NCBI RefSeq assembly: GCF_014694385.1
Contig: NZ_JAAOCA010000022.1
Span: forward strand, 51,974 to 115,973
DNA length: 64,000 nt
Direction: 5' to 3'
Source: Pseudomonas typographi
Lineage (GTDB): Bacteria > Pseudomonadota > Gammaproteobacteria > Pseudomonadales > Pseudomonadaceae
The notes under the pieces are model-generated. The model saw only the letters and a list, made by a program, of their open reading frames with translations. It was not told the origin of the DNA and ran no database searches. The position numbers and the translations under genes were made by a program. Below, piece by piece: positions 51,875 through 60,649 of the stretch. Each line of letters begins with the position of its first letter. Position 1 is the first letter of the stretch.

Positions 51875-52827
51875 TGCCTGCCCGAGTCGCAGCCCTTTAT
51901 CATCCCACCGTCGGCGTCCATGACCTGGACGCCGCTCGCGACTGGTTTCGCCGAGTGTTCAACCGTGCGCCGCTGCGTTGGGAAGAAACCCTCGACCTCG
52001 CGGCACTTAATCCGGACTACCCGGTTAATTATTCCTTCTTCGCGTTCATCTGCGACGTGCATTGGGTTTTCCTTTGTCCCTCCTTGCATGCGCAAGGCGC
52101 GTTGAAAGGCCAAACGCGCTACCAGGACAAACCCGAGGGCATGATCGGGCTTGGCTGGTATACCGATGATGCGGTGGGGATGTTCGCCAGGTTGGCCGAA
52201 CACGGCATTCGCTCCCATGATCAGCGGGGCGAGCGTATTACGTCGCAAAAGCCGCCGACGTCTTCGTTCCTTCCCGACGTCTTTACCGGTTTCACGGAGC
52301 CTGAAGATACCGGTATCCGCTACGAGTTCCAGCAGACCGGGCAAAGGCACTGGGCCAAGTACTCCGAGAAGGCCGATTTGCGTTTGCGCTCGGACTGGCG
52401 CGGCCCGGTGCTGGAGGCCGATGACCCGCTGGGGCTACTGCTGACTTCCCACCACACGATCGTGACGGCCGACCTGCCACGCGCAGCCAGGCTCTATACC
52501 GAAATCCTCGAAGGCGAACCGATCGCCACCAGCGTCGACCCGGTGACCGGGGCGCAGAGCACCTATATCCGTTTGGCCGATACCCTCCTCGAGTTTTTGA
52601 CGCCGGTGGCCGACACTGCGCTGTGGGCCCGGGTGGCCCAAGGCGAGGATTATTATCTGGGGCTGACCTATCTGGTCAACGACACCCAAGCGGTCGGCGC
52701 TCACCTAGATAGCGTAGGGGTGCAATACGACACCGGGCGCGACGGAGAAGTCATCATCCCGCCCGCTGCGGGGTTCGGAGTGCAGTGGCGGTTCGTTCAG
52801 TCGTTACCCTACCCGGCGCAAGCGTGA
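51874..52827 (+). CDS. Two-domain VOC-family protein, paralogue 2
   Basis: A 317-residue VOC protein paralogous to that at 48728. Domain 1 begins YHPTVGVHDLDAARDWFRRVF and ends near IRYEFQQT. Domain 2 begins DPLGLLLTSHHTIVTADLP, retaining the two His, with a later Glu in TLLEFLTPV that could complete a His/Glu metal site. This copy is therefore the better candidate for catalysis. The ATG shares an A with the preceding TGA (ATG at 51874), so translation is coupled. It is the last gene of the run. Confidence 0.78.
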   Translation: MPARVAALYHPTVGVHDLDAARDWFRRVFNRAPLRWEETLDLAALNPDYPVNYSFFAFICDVHWVFLCPSLHAQGALKGQTRYQDKPEGMIGLGWYTDDAVGMFARLAEHGIRSHDQRGERITSQKPPTSSFLPDVFTGFTEPEDTGIRYEFQQTGQRHWAKYSEKADLRLRSDWRGPVLEADDPLGLLLTSHHTIVTADLPRAARLYTEILEGEPIATSVDPVTGAQSTYIRLADTLLEFLTPVADTALWARVAQGEDYYLGLTYLVNDTQAVGAHLDSVGVQYDTGRDGEVIIPPAAGFGVQWRFVQSLPYPAQA

Positions 52828-53279
52828 CAACTGCCAGCCTTCTGATGCAAGCCAGCGGTATCCGCTGTCGCGGGCGGGCCTGATCGTGTTCGCTACCCCC
52901 ACTTCATTGTTGGAGTGGGGTGAAATGGCAAGGCGGAATTCGCCATTCAGGCTGCCGATGGGCCGAGGTTATGGTCAGACCGAGTCAATAGGCTGAAACC
53001 AGCCACGCCGCAGAAGCTGCCCAAAGACCAGGGTGTCATTCAGTGGAGCATTGAAAAGCCGGCTTGTGGCCGGCTTCTCGCGGACGGGCTTGGGTTATTC
53101 GTGATAACCCTTACCCGCCGTTAACAGGTGCTCGGCCGCCAGGGCCGATGAGGGAAACAGCACCGCTGTGGTAGGCGGGCTGCCGACGGCATGGGGCCGT
53201 GATGTGGGGCGTGATGATACCTACCTGGGCGGGGCGTTGCCAGCGCAACTGCCCTCAATGCACTCCCGCGGCGGACGAC
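52828..53279. other. 452-base gap closing the accessory region
   Basis: No gene is supported here. Its main feature is the terminator-like hairpin at 53056-53076. The right end returns to the conserved ppa gene, marking the boundary of the accessory block. Confidence 0.5.
53056..53076. terminator. Bidirectional terminator-like hairpin
   Basis: AAGCCGGC-TTGTG-GCCGGCTT is a perfect 8-pair stem. On the minus strand it is followed by TTTTC, a fair terminator for ppa; on the plus strand it is preceded by AA and followed by CTC. Confidence 0.6.
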
Positions 53280-53807
53280 TCAGCCCTTGTAGGCGGCCAC
53301 GGCCTTGGTGATCTCGGCGCGGGCGGCGTCGGCGTCGGCCCAGCCCTTGACCTTGACCCACTTGCCTTTTTCCAGGTCTTTGTAGTTTTCGAAGAAGTGC
53401 TTGATCTGCTCCAGCAGCAGGGCGGGCAGGTCGGTGTATTCCTTCACGTCAACGTACAGTTGGCTGAGCTTGTCGTGGGGTACGGCCAGGATCTTGGCGT
53501 CGCCGCCGCTTTCGTCGTCCATGTGCAGCACGCCCACTGGGCGGGCGCGGATCACTGCACCCGGCGTAACCGGGTACGGGGTGACCACCAGCACATCGAG
53601 CGGGTCGCCGTCATCGGCCAGGGTGTTGGGGATGTAGCCGTAGTTGGCCGGGTAGAACATCGGGGTGGCCATGAAGCGGTCGACGAACAGGGTGTCGCTG
53701 TCTTTGTCGATTTCGTATTTGATCGGCGCGTGGTTGGCGGGGATCTCGATGGCGACGTAGATGTCGTTCGGCAGGTCCTTGCCCGCTGGGATCTTGCTGT
53801 AGCTCAT
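53280..53807 (-). CDS. ppa: Inorganic pyrophosphatase
   Basis: A 175-residue family I pyrophosphatase. The metal-binding Asp motif is in LADDGDPLDVLVVTPYPV. The usual active-site DKDSDTLFVDRF and GYIPNT segments are present, with the C-terminal HFFENYKDLEKGKWVKVKGW. Length matches the bacterial hexameric type. Not linked to its neighbours by overlap. Confidence 0.97.
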   Translation of the reverse strand: MSYSKIPAGKDLPNDIYVAIEIPANHAPIKYEIDKDSDTLFVDRFMATPMFYPANYGYIPNTLADDGDPLDVLVVTPYPVTPGAVIRARPVGVLHMDDESGGDAKILAVPHDKLSQLYVDVKEYTDLPALLLEQIKHFFENYKDLEKGKWVKVKGWADADAARAEITKAVAAYKG

Positions 53808-53920
53808 GGGTATTGCCCCCGTTAATCAGTCGGATCGTTTTGGCCGTTACCGGCGAAAGTGGCGGCGATTATAGGCCGATACGCCTGCGTGCGCCACGCA
53901 TCGGACCGCCCCGCGCCAGG

Positions 53921-54733
53921 TTAGTGCTGCGGGTGGGTGGCGGCCGAGGCGGTGTTGAGTTGGCGCAGCCGCGCCAATGGGTCTTGCCGGTAAAAAAGCC
54001 GCAGTTGGGCGTACACCTTTGGGTAGGCCCGCTCCAGCAGGTCGGGCGCGCTGAAGAAGTATTCGCTGGTCACGGCGAAGAATTCCGCCGGGTTTTCTGC
54101 CGCGTAGGGGTCCATCGGCGTTTTTGCATGGGGGTGTGCGTCTAACCGGTGGTTAAGGTCGTCGAAGGCGTGCTGCATGGCTTCGGCCCAATCCTCCACA
54201 TGCATGCCGGCATGCAGCGGCGGCAGGCCATTGGCGCTGCCGTTGAGCATGTCGAGCTTATGCGCTAGCTCATGCACCACCAGGTTGTAGTCCTCCCACT
54301 TACCACTGGCCAGCACGCCCGACCAGGCCATGATCACCGGCCCCTGTTGCCACGCCTCGCCGCTGTGCTCGGCGTTCCCCTCATGCTCGATGCCGGCGGC
54401 GTCGCGGTAGCGCTGGGGGCTTACGAAATCGTCGGGGTACAACACGATTTCATGAAAGCCCTGGTACCAGTTCAATTCCCCCAACTGCAACAGTGGCAGT
54501 TGCGCCAGGGCGGCCAGGTGCACCCGCCCGGCGTCGTCCAGGTCGACGCCGGGCAGGGTGGTGAGGGTTTTGTCGTTGAGGAACAACGCGGCCCGCTCAC
54601 GCAGGCGTGTGTATTGCTCGGCGGTCAGGCCGTCGAGTATCGGCAGGCGCTCGCGCGCTTGCGCCCACAGCATGTCGGAGATGGCGTAGCGTGCCAGTGC
54701 GCGGCGCCGGCGCCAGGCGCTGAAAGGCCACAT
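53921..54733 (-). CDS. mtfA: Zinc peptidase MtfA
   Basis: A 270-residue protein of the MtfA/DUF980 family, related to the anthrax lethal-factor-like zincins. The HExxH motif is VVHELAHKLD near residue 152 and a second Glu for zinc lies in ENPAEFFAVTSEYFF. In enterics MtfA binds the repressor Mlc and cleaves peptides. Its start overlaps the end of dedA by one base. Confidence 0.9.
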   Translation of the reverse strand: MWPFSAWRRRRALARYAISDMLWAQARERLPILDGLTAEQYTRLRERAALFLNDKTLTTLPGVDLDDAGRVHLAALAQLPLLQLGELNWYQGFHEIVLYPDDFVSPQRYRDAAGIEHEGNAEHSGEAWQQGPVIMAWSGVLASGKWEDYNLVVHELAHKLDMLNGSANGLPPLHAGMHVEDWAEAMQHAFDDLNHRLDAHPHAKTPMDPYAAENPAEFFAVTSEYFFSAPDLLERAYPKVYAQLRLFYRQDPLARLRQLNTASAATHPQH

Positions 54734-55380
54734 CAGCGAGGTTGTGCCGCGCGGCCCATACGCGAGCGCACCAGGCCGATGATCATGGGCAGCAGCGACA
54801 GCGCGATAATCGCCAGGATCAGCACGGTCAGGTGCTGCTTGATGAACGGTACGTTGGCGAAGAAATAGCCCAGCGCGACCAGCCCACCCACCCAGAACAC
54901 CGTGCCCAGCACGCTGAAGGCCAGAAAGCGCGGGTAGGGCATTTTGCCGATGCCGGCCACGAACGGTGCAAAGGTGCGCACGATCGGCAGAAACCGCGCC
55001 AGGGTGACCGTTTTGCCGCCATGGCGGGCGTAGAAGGCTTGGGTTTGGTCCAGGTAATCACGGCGAAAGACCTTCGAACGCGGGTTGCTGAACAGCTTCT
55101 CGCCTACAGTGCGACCGATTACGTAGTTGGTGCTGTCGCCCAACACCGCGGCGGCTGTCAATAGCGCAGCCAGTAGCACTGGGTCCATGCCGCCACTGGC
55201 GGCCACGGCGCCGCCGATGAACAACAGCGAATCGCCTGGCAAAAATGGGGTCACCACCAGGCCCGTTTCGCAAAAAATAACGGCGAACAGGATGGCGTAG
55301 ATCCAGGCGCCATACTGGTTGACCAGCATATCGAGGTAAACGTCGAGATGCAGGATAAGGTCCAGGGGGTTGAAATCCAT
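54733..55380 (-). CDS. DedA-family membrane protein
   Basis: A 215-residue polytopic protein. DedA/SNARE-associated motifs are FCETGLVVTPFLPGDSLLFIGG (acidic and Pro residues), GDSTNYVIGRTVGEKLF and the FLPIVRTFAPFVAGIGKMPYPRFL conserved Arg/Gly loop. The family is linked to undecaprenyl-phosphate or lipid flipping and proton-driven transport. Met at 55380 was chosen since the upstream codons show no helix. Confidence 0.9.
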   Translation of the reverse strand: MDFNPLDLILHLDVYLDMLVNQYGAWIYAILFAVIFCETGLVVTPFLPGDSLLFIGGAVAASGGMDPVLLAALLTAAAVLGDSTNYVIGRTVGEKLFSNPRSKVFRRDYLDQTQAFYARHGGKTVTLARFLPIVRTFAPFVAGIGKMPYPRFLAFSVLGTVFWVGGLVALGYFFANVPFIKQHLTVLILAIIALSLLPMIIGLVRSRMGRAAQPR

Positions 55381-55505
55381 GTGCGTCACCTGTGTGCCGC
55401 GCCCGCTACAGCGCGGGCGCAGAGCGCGCATTATAGGGCCAGGTGGCGCCCATGTCGCAGGCTTGGGGCAAGTAAGAGGGGTAACGGCAGCGTGGCCACC
55501 GATAA

Positions 55506-55540
55506 GTTACAAGCCGCCAGGAGGCCTTGCGGCTTGTAAC
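55506..55540 (-). terminator. Terminator of the aldehyde dehydrogenase gene
   Basis: GTTACAAGCCGC (55506-55517) and GCGGCTTGTAAC (55529-55540) form a perfect 12-pair stem, 17 bases past the dehydrogenase stop on the minus strand. The tail is TTATCGG, a short T-tract. Confidence 0.7.
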
Positions 55541-55556
55541 TGGCCCTGCCTGGCCT

Positions 55557-57077
55557 TTAAAAGAAACCCATCGGGTTGATGTCGTAACTGACCAGCAGGT
55601 TTTTGGTTTGCTGGTAGTGATCGAGCATCATTTTATGGGTTTCACGGCCGATGCCGGACTTCTTGTAGCCGCCGAAGGCGGCGTGGGCCGGGTACAGGTG
55701 GTAGCAGTTGGTCCACACGCGGCCAGCCTTGATGGCGCGGCCCATGCGGTAAGCGCGGTTGATGTCGCGGGTCCATAAACCGGCACCCAGGCCAAACTCG
55801 GTGTCGTTGGCAATGGCCAGCGCTTCGGCTTCATCCTTGAAGGTGGTGACGCTTACCACCGGGCCGAAGATCTCTTCTTGGAACACGCGCATTTTGTTGT
55901 TGCCCTTCAGCAACGTCGGCTGGATGTAATAGCCGGTCGAAAGGTCGCCTTCAAGCTTCTGCACCTGCCCGCCTGCGAGCAGTTCGGCGCCTTCTTGCTT
56001 GGCGATTTCCAGGTACGACAGGATCTTGTCGAACTGCTGCTGCGAGGCTTGGGCGCCGACCATGGTGTCGGTGTCCAAGGGGTCGCCGCGCTTGATCTGC
56101 TCGACCTTCTTCATCACTTCCTTCATGAAGGCCGGGTAGATCGACTCTTGCACCAGCACCCGCGATGGGCAGGTGCATACCTCGCCCTGGTTGAAGAAGG
56201 CCAGCACCACCCCTTCGGCGGCTTTTTCAATGAAGCTGGGCTCGGCCTGCATGATGTCTTCGAAGAAGATGTTTGGCGACTTGCCGCCCAGTTCAACCGT
56301 GCTGGGGATGATATTTTCCGCCGCGCATTTAAGGATGTGCGAGCCGACCGGGGTCGAGCCGGTAAAGGCGATCTTGGCGATGCGCTTGCTGGTGGCCAGT
56401 GCTTCGCCGGCCTCTTTGCCGAAGCCTTGCACCACGTTGAGCACCCCCGGCGGCAGCAGATCACCGATCAGCTCCAACAGTACGGTGATGCCCAGCGGGG
56501 TTTGCTCGGCGGGCTTGAGCACCACGCAGTTGCCCGCTGCCAGCGCTGGGGCCAATTTCCAGGCGGCCATCAGGATCGGGAAGTTCCACGGGATGATCTG
56601 CCCCACCACGCCGAGCGGTTCATGAATGTGGTAGGCCACGGTGTTGCCGTCGATTTCCGAGGCCGTGCCTTCCTGGGCGCGCAAGGCCCCGGCAAAGTAG
56701 CGGAAGTGGTCGGCGGCCAAGGGGATGTCGGCATTCAGGGTTTCGCGGATGGCCTTGCCGTTGTCCCAGGTTTCGGTGATGGCTAAGGTTTCAAGGTGTT
56801 GCTCGATGCGGTCGGCGATTTTCAGCAGCACCAGCGAGCGCGCCTGGGCCGAGGTGCCACCCCAGGCTTCGGCGGCAGCATGGGCGGCATCCAGTGCGGC
56901 GTCGATGTCTTTGCCAGTGGAGCGAGGGAATTCGGCGATAGGCTTGCCGTTAATCGGCGAGGTGGTGGTGAAATACAGCCCCTCGGCTGGGGCTACGAAT
57001 TCGCCGTTGATGTAGTTTCCGTAACGGCTTTTGAAGGAAACCTTGGCACCTTCTGTACCTGGATGTGCGTAACGCAT
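55557..57077 (-). CDS. aldB: NAD-dependent aldehyde dehydrogenase, AldB/ExaC type
   Basis: A 506-residue ALDH. It has PWNFPILMAAWKLAPALAAGNCVVLKPAEQTP, here cited by its ends (PWNFPILMAAWK, VVLKPAEQTP), the catalytic Glu in VELGGKSPN and the nucleophilic Cys in NQGEVCTCPSR, plus EEIFGPVVSV. The match is to acetaldehyde dehydrogenases used in ethanol or 2,3-butanediol catabolism. A strong sigma54-type promoter lies 63 bases upstream and the divergent Fis-family activator is its likely regulator. Met at 57077 (MRYAHPG) was chosen; 13 codons upstream are open. Confidence 0.93.
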   Translation of the reverse strand: MRYAHPGTEGAKVSFKSRYGNYINGEFVAPAEGLYFTTTSPINGKPIAEFPRSTGKDIDAALDAAHAAAEAWGGTSAQARSLVLLKIADRIEQHLETLAITETWDNGKAIRETLNADIPLAADHFRYFAGALRAQEGTASEIDGNTVAYHIHEPLGVVGQIIPWNFPILMAAWKLAPALAAGNCVVLKPAEQTPLGITVLLELIGDLLPPGVLNVVQGFGKEAGEALATSKRIAKIAFTGSTPVGSHILKCAAENIIPSTVELGGKSPNIFFEDIMQAEPSFIEKAAEGVVLAFFNQGEVCTCPSRVLVQESIYPAFMKEVMKKVEQIKRGDPLDTDTMVGAQASQQQFDKILSYLEIAKQEGAELLAGGQVQKLEGDLSTGYYIQPTLLKGNNKMRVFQEEIFGPVVSVTTFKDEAEALAIANDTEFGLGAGLWTRDINRAYRMGRAIKAGRVWTNCYHLYPAHAAFGGYKKSGIGRETHKMMLDHYQQTKNLLVSYDINPMGFF

Positions 57078-57139
57078 GGTAGATGTCTCCTGGCTTTTTC
57101 TTATTAACGAGAACACGCGCTGTGGTGTTATTAGTCTAG

Positions 57140-57155
57140 AGCAAAGGTTGGGCCA
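57140..57155 (-). promoter_or_regulatory. Sigma54 promoter of aldB
   Basis: The minus strand reads TGGCCC-AACCT-TTGCT, matching the TGGCAC-N5-TTGCW consensus with GG and GC exactly 10 bases apart. It lies 63 bases upstream of the aldB start and faces away from the activator gene. Confidence 0.82.
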
Positions 57156-57348
57156 GCGCCGCTAGGCGCGGCAGCCGGGTGTGCCAGGGTAATTCCGGCG
57201 GGTGGTTGTGGCATAAACGCACCAGCGTTGGGTTACAAAATGTACTACTTTCGAAGCATGGCTTTAGCTCATGGGTGCCATGCACACTGGCATCACGGCG
57301 TGGCTGGGCCATGCTGCCTTCTATCCGCTCGAGCGAAGCCATAAGCCT

Positions 57349-59238
57349 ATGCACAGCGACCACCTGAGCCGCCACGCGCGGCACGTTCTCACCGTGGCCC
57401 ACGGCCAGGCGCCGGACCCGGCCAGCGACCCCTCCATCGCCCGCTCATGGCGGCGTTGCCTGCTCGATTACCGCTTGGACCCGACCCAGGCGCTTGCTCC
57501 AAGCGTACTTGAGCACGGCCGTGTGCTAGAGGCGCGCGAGCGCCTGCGCCACGTGCTGCAGGTGGCCGACGGCGAAATGAACCAGTTGCACCAGCAGCTT
57601 TGCGGTGCTGGCCATGCGGTGCTGCTCACTGACACCCGCGGTGTGATCCTCAATTGCATCACCGCCGCCAGTGAGCGGCGGGTGTTCGAACAGGCAGGGC
57701 TATGGTTGGGCGCAGACTGGAGCGAAGCGAGTGAAGGCACCAACGGTATCGGCACCTGCTTGGTCGAGCGCCAAGCCGTGAGCATTCACCAGGCTGAGCA
57801 TTTTCGTGGCCGGCACACCGGCCTCACGTGCTCGGCGAGCCCGGTGTTCGACCCGGCCGGCGAGCTGTTGGCGGTGCTCGATGTGTCCTCTGCCCGCGAG
57901 CAGGTATCGCGGCAACACCAGTTCCACACCATGACCCTGGTGAACCTGGCGGCGAAGACCATCGAAAATGCCTATTTCTTGCGCCACTTTGAGCAGCACT
58001 GGCTGTTGCGCTTTCACCTCCAGGCAGAGCCGCCCGGGTCGTTCAGCGAGGGGCTGCTGGCCTTCGACGAAGCGGGCCGGGTGCTGGCGGCCAACCCCAG
58101 TGGGCTGAACCTGTTGCGCTTGCCGCGTAGTGCAGTGCTCGGGCACAGCGTGGAGGCACTGTTCGATTGCCGCCTGGGCGAGCTATTCGCCAGGGCCTGC
58201 CAACAGCCCACGGCGCGTTGGCCGTTATACCAACACGGTGTGCGTACCCTGTATGGCTGCGTGCGAGGGGCGCCGCCGCTGGCCCAGCGCATCCCTTTGG
58301 CGCGCCCAAGCTCGCAGGTGGCGCCGGCTGCCGGCGCTTGGTGCCTGGCTGATGGGCGGGTGGCCGAGCAGTTGCGCCGGGCCCTTAAAGTGTACGAACA
58401 CGATGTGCCGTTGCTGATCCAGGGTGAAACCGGTTCGGGCAAAGAGGCCTTCGCCCGCGCCTTGCACGGGGCCAGCCGGCGCGTGGCCGAGCCGTTCGTG
58501 GCGCTCAATTGCGCGGCGATCCCGGAAAACCTGATTGAAAGTGAGTTGTTCGGCTACCGGCCCGGTAGCTTTACCGGTGCGCATAAACACGGCATGCGGG
58601 GCAAGCTGCTGGAGGCCGACGGGGGCACCCTGCTGCTCGATGAAATCGGCGACATGCCGCTGGCCCTGCAAACACGGCTGTTGCGGGTGCTGGAAGACCG
58701 CCAAGTGGTGCCCATCGGCGGCACGCCGCAGCCGCTGGATGTGCGCATTATCAGCGCGACCCACCAGGACTTGGGCGAGCGGGTGGCCAATGGCGAGTTT
58801 CGCGAAGACCTCTACTATCGCCTCAATGGCCTGGCCATCGAGCTGCCGCCACTGCGCGAGCGTAGCGATAAAGCCGAATTGATCGAGCACCTGCTCGGCC
58901 AGTTGGCCCCCGGCACAGGCCTGCGCCTAGCCGGCCCGGCGCGCGAAGCGCTGCTGGCCTATGCCTGGCCCGGTAATGTGCGCCAGCTCAAGACGGTGCT
59001 GCGCACCCTCGCGGCGCTGTGCGAGGGTGGGGTTATTCGCCTGCAGGATGTGCCGGCGCACGTGCGCGAGCAGCAGGCACAGGTATGCGCCCCAGCGCCG
59101 TTGGCGGATGCCGAGCGCACGGCGCTGGTCAAGGTGCTGGACCAAGAACGTTGGCATATGACCCGGGTGGCGCAGCGCCTGGGTATCAGCCGCAATACCT
59201 TGTACCGAAAACTGCATCGCCACGGCCTGGCGCGGTAA
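57349..59238 (+). CDS. Sigma54-dependent Fis-family activator, AcoR-like
   Basis: A 629-residue activator: an N-terminal GAF-type sensor (about 60-215, GAGHAVLLTDTRGVIL, EGTNGIGTCLVE), a PAS-like linker, the AAA+ domain (Walker A GETGSGKEAF, Walker B GTLLLDEIGDM) and a C-terminal Fis HTH (MTRVAQRLGISRNTLYRKL). The sigma54-contact loop reads GSFTGA, not GAFTGA. It is divergent from aldB, whose promoter is sigma54-type. The start is uncertain: Met at 57349 (MHSDHLSRHAR) or codons up to 26 residues earlier. Confidence 0.9.
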   Translation: MHSDHLSRHARHVLTVAHGQAPDPASDPSIARSWRRCLLDYRLDPTQALAPSVLEHGRVLEARERLRHVLQVADGEMNQLHQQLCGAGHAVLLTDTRGVILNCITAASERRVFEQAGLWLGADWSEASEGTNGIGTCLVERQAVSIHQAEHFRGRHTGLTCSASPVFDPAGELLAVLDVSSAREQVSRQHQFHTMTLVNLAAKTIENAYFLRHFEQHWLLRFHLQAEPPGSFSEGLLAFDEAGRVLAANPSGLNLLRLPRSAVLGHSVEALFDCRLGELFARACQQPTARWPLYQHGVRTLYGCVRGAPPLAQRIPLARPSSQVAPAAGAWCLADGRVAEQLRRALKVYEHDVPLLIQGETGSGKEAFARALHGASRRVAEPFVALNCAAIPENLIESELFGYRPGSFTGAHKHGMRGKLLEADGGTLLLDEIGDMPLALQTRLLRVLEDRQVVPIGGTPQPLDVRIISATHQDLGERVANGEFREDLYYRLNGLAIELPPLRERSDKAELIEHLLGQLAPGTGLRLAGPAREALLAYAWPGNVRQLKTVLRTLAALCEGGVIRLQDVPAHVREQQAQVCAPAPLADAERTALVKVLDQERWHMTRVAQRLGISRNTLYRKLHRHGLAR

Positions 59239-59299
59239 ACCCCGCGTGAGATTTCTTGCCGCTTGGGCTACCCTGCGGCAAGGTTTTCCGAGGTCGAAC

Positions 59300-60649
59300 A
59301 TGCATATTCACATTCTTGGTATCTGCGGCACCTTCATGGGGTCGCTGGCCGTGTTGGCCAAGGCGCAGGGGCATCGCGTCACCGGCTCCGACGCTAACGT
59401 TTACCCGCCAATGAGCACCCAGTTGCAGGCCCAGGGGATCGAGCTGATGCAGGGCTATGCGCCGGAGCACCTAGCCCCGGCACCCGACCTCGTGGTTATC
59501 GGCAATGCGCTCTCGCGTGGCAACCCGGCAGTGGAATATGTGCTGAACAGCGGCTTGCCTTATGTTTCTGGCCCGCAGTGGCTGGCCGACCACGTGCTGC
59601 AAGGGCGCTGGGTGCTGGCAGTGGCTGGCACCCACGGCAAAACCACCACCAGCAGCATGTTGGCGTGGGTGTTGGAACACGCCGGCATGGCGCCGGGCTT
59701 TCTGATTGGCGGTGTGCCGCAGAATTTCGCCGTGTCGGCGCGCTTGGGGGGCACGCCGTTTTTCGTGGTCGAGGCCGACGAATACGACAGCGCGTTTTTC
59801 GACAAGCGGTCGAAGTTCGTCCATTACCGCCCGCGCACAGTGATCCTGAACAACCTTGAGTTCGACCATGCGGACATCTTCCCCGACCTTGCGGCCATCG
59901 AGCGGCAGTTTCACCATTTGGTGCGCACCGTGCCCAGCGAAGGGCTGATCGTGCACCCTACTACCGAACCTGCGCTGGCGCGGGTGCTGGAGATGGGCTG
60001 CTGGACGCCGGTGCAAACCACCGGAGAGGGGGGCCAATGGCAGGCGCGGTTGTTACAGGCCGACGGTTCGCGTTTCGAGGTGCTGTTAGGCGGCGCGCCG
60101 CAGGGCACCGTGGCGTGGGCGCTGGCCGGCCAGCATAATGTCGCCAATGCCTTGGCCACCTTAGCCGCGGCACGCCATGTGGGCGTGCTACCCGCTGTGG
60201 CGATCGAAGCGCTGAACGCCTTCAAGAGCGTGAAGCGGCGCATGGAAAAAATCGCCGAAGTGCGCGGCATTACACTCTATGACGACTTCGCCCACCACCC
60301 CACCGCCATCGCCACTACCCTCGACGGCTTGCGCAAACGTGTAGGCCGGGCGCCGGTGATCGCCATCATCGAACCCCGCTCCAACTCCATGAAGCTAGGT
60401 GCGCACCGTGATGGCCTGCCCGACAGCGTGCGCGACGCCGACCAGGTGATCTGGTACGGCCCGCCCAACTTGGGCTGGGACCTTGCCGCCACCGCTGCCC
60501 AGTGCCAACCCCCCGCCACCGTTGCCACCAGCCTGGAGGCGATCATCGAGCAAGTTCGCGCCCAAGCGACCCCGGGCAGCCACGTGGTGATCATGAGCAA
60601 CGGCGGTTTTGGCGGGCTGCACCAAAAGCTGGCCGAGGCCTTGCGATGA
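59300..60649 (+). CDS. mpl: Murein peptide ligase Mpl
   Basis: A 449-residue Mur-ligase-fold enzyme that reattaches the recycled tripeptide L-Ala-gamma-D-Glu-mDap to UDP-MurNAc. Motifs are HILGICGTFMGSLAVLAK, AVAGTHGKTTTSSMLAWVLE (ATP loop), ILNNLEFDHADIFPDL and DDFAHHPTAI. It starts at 59300; an open stretch upstream carries no Mur motif. Overlaps ubiX by four bases. Confidence 0.96.
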   Translation: MHIHILGICGTFMGSLAVLAKAQGHRVTGSDANVYPPMSTQLQAQGIELMQGYAPEHLAPAPDLVVIGNALSRGNPAVEYVLNSGLPYVSGPQWLADHVLQGRWVLAVAGTHGKTTTSSMLAWVLEHAGMAPGFLIGGVPQNFAVSARLGGTPFFVVEADEYDSAFFDKRSKFVHYRPRTVILNNLEFDHADIFPDLAAIERQFHHLVRTVPSEGLIVHPTTEPALARVLEMGCWTPVQTTGEGGQWQARLLQADGSRFEVLLGGAPQGTVAWALAGQHNVANALATLAAARHVGVLPAVAIEALNAFKSVKRRMEKIAEVRGITLYDDFAHHPTAIATTLDGLRKRVGRAPVIAIIEPRSNSMKLGAHRDGLPDSVRDADQVIWYGPPNLGWDLAATAAQCQPPATVATSLEAIIEQVRAQATPGSHVVIMSNGGFGGLHQKLAEALR

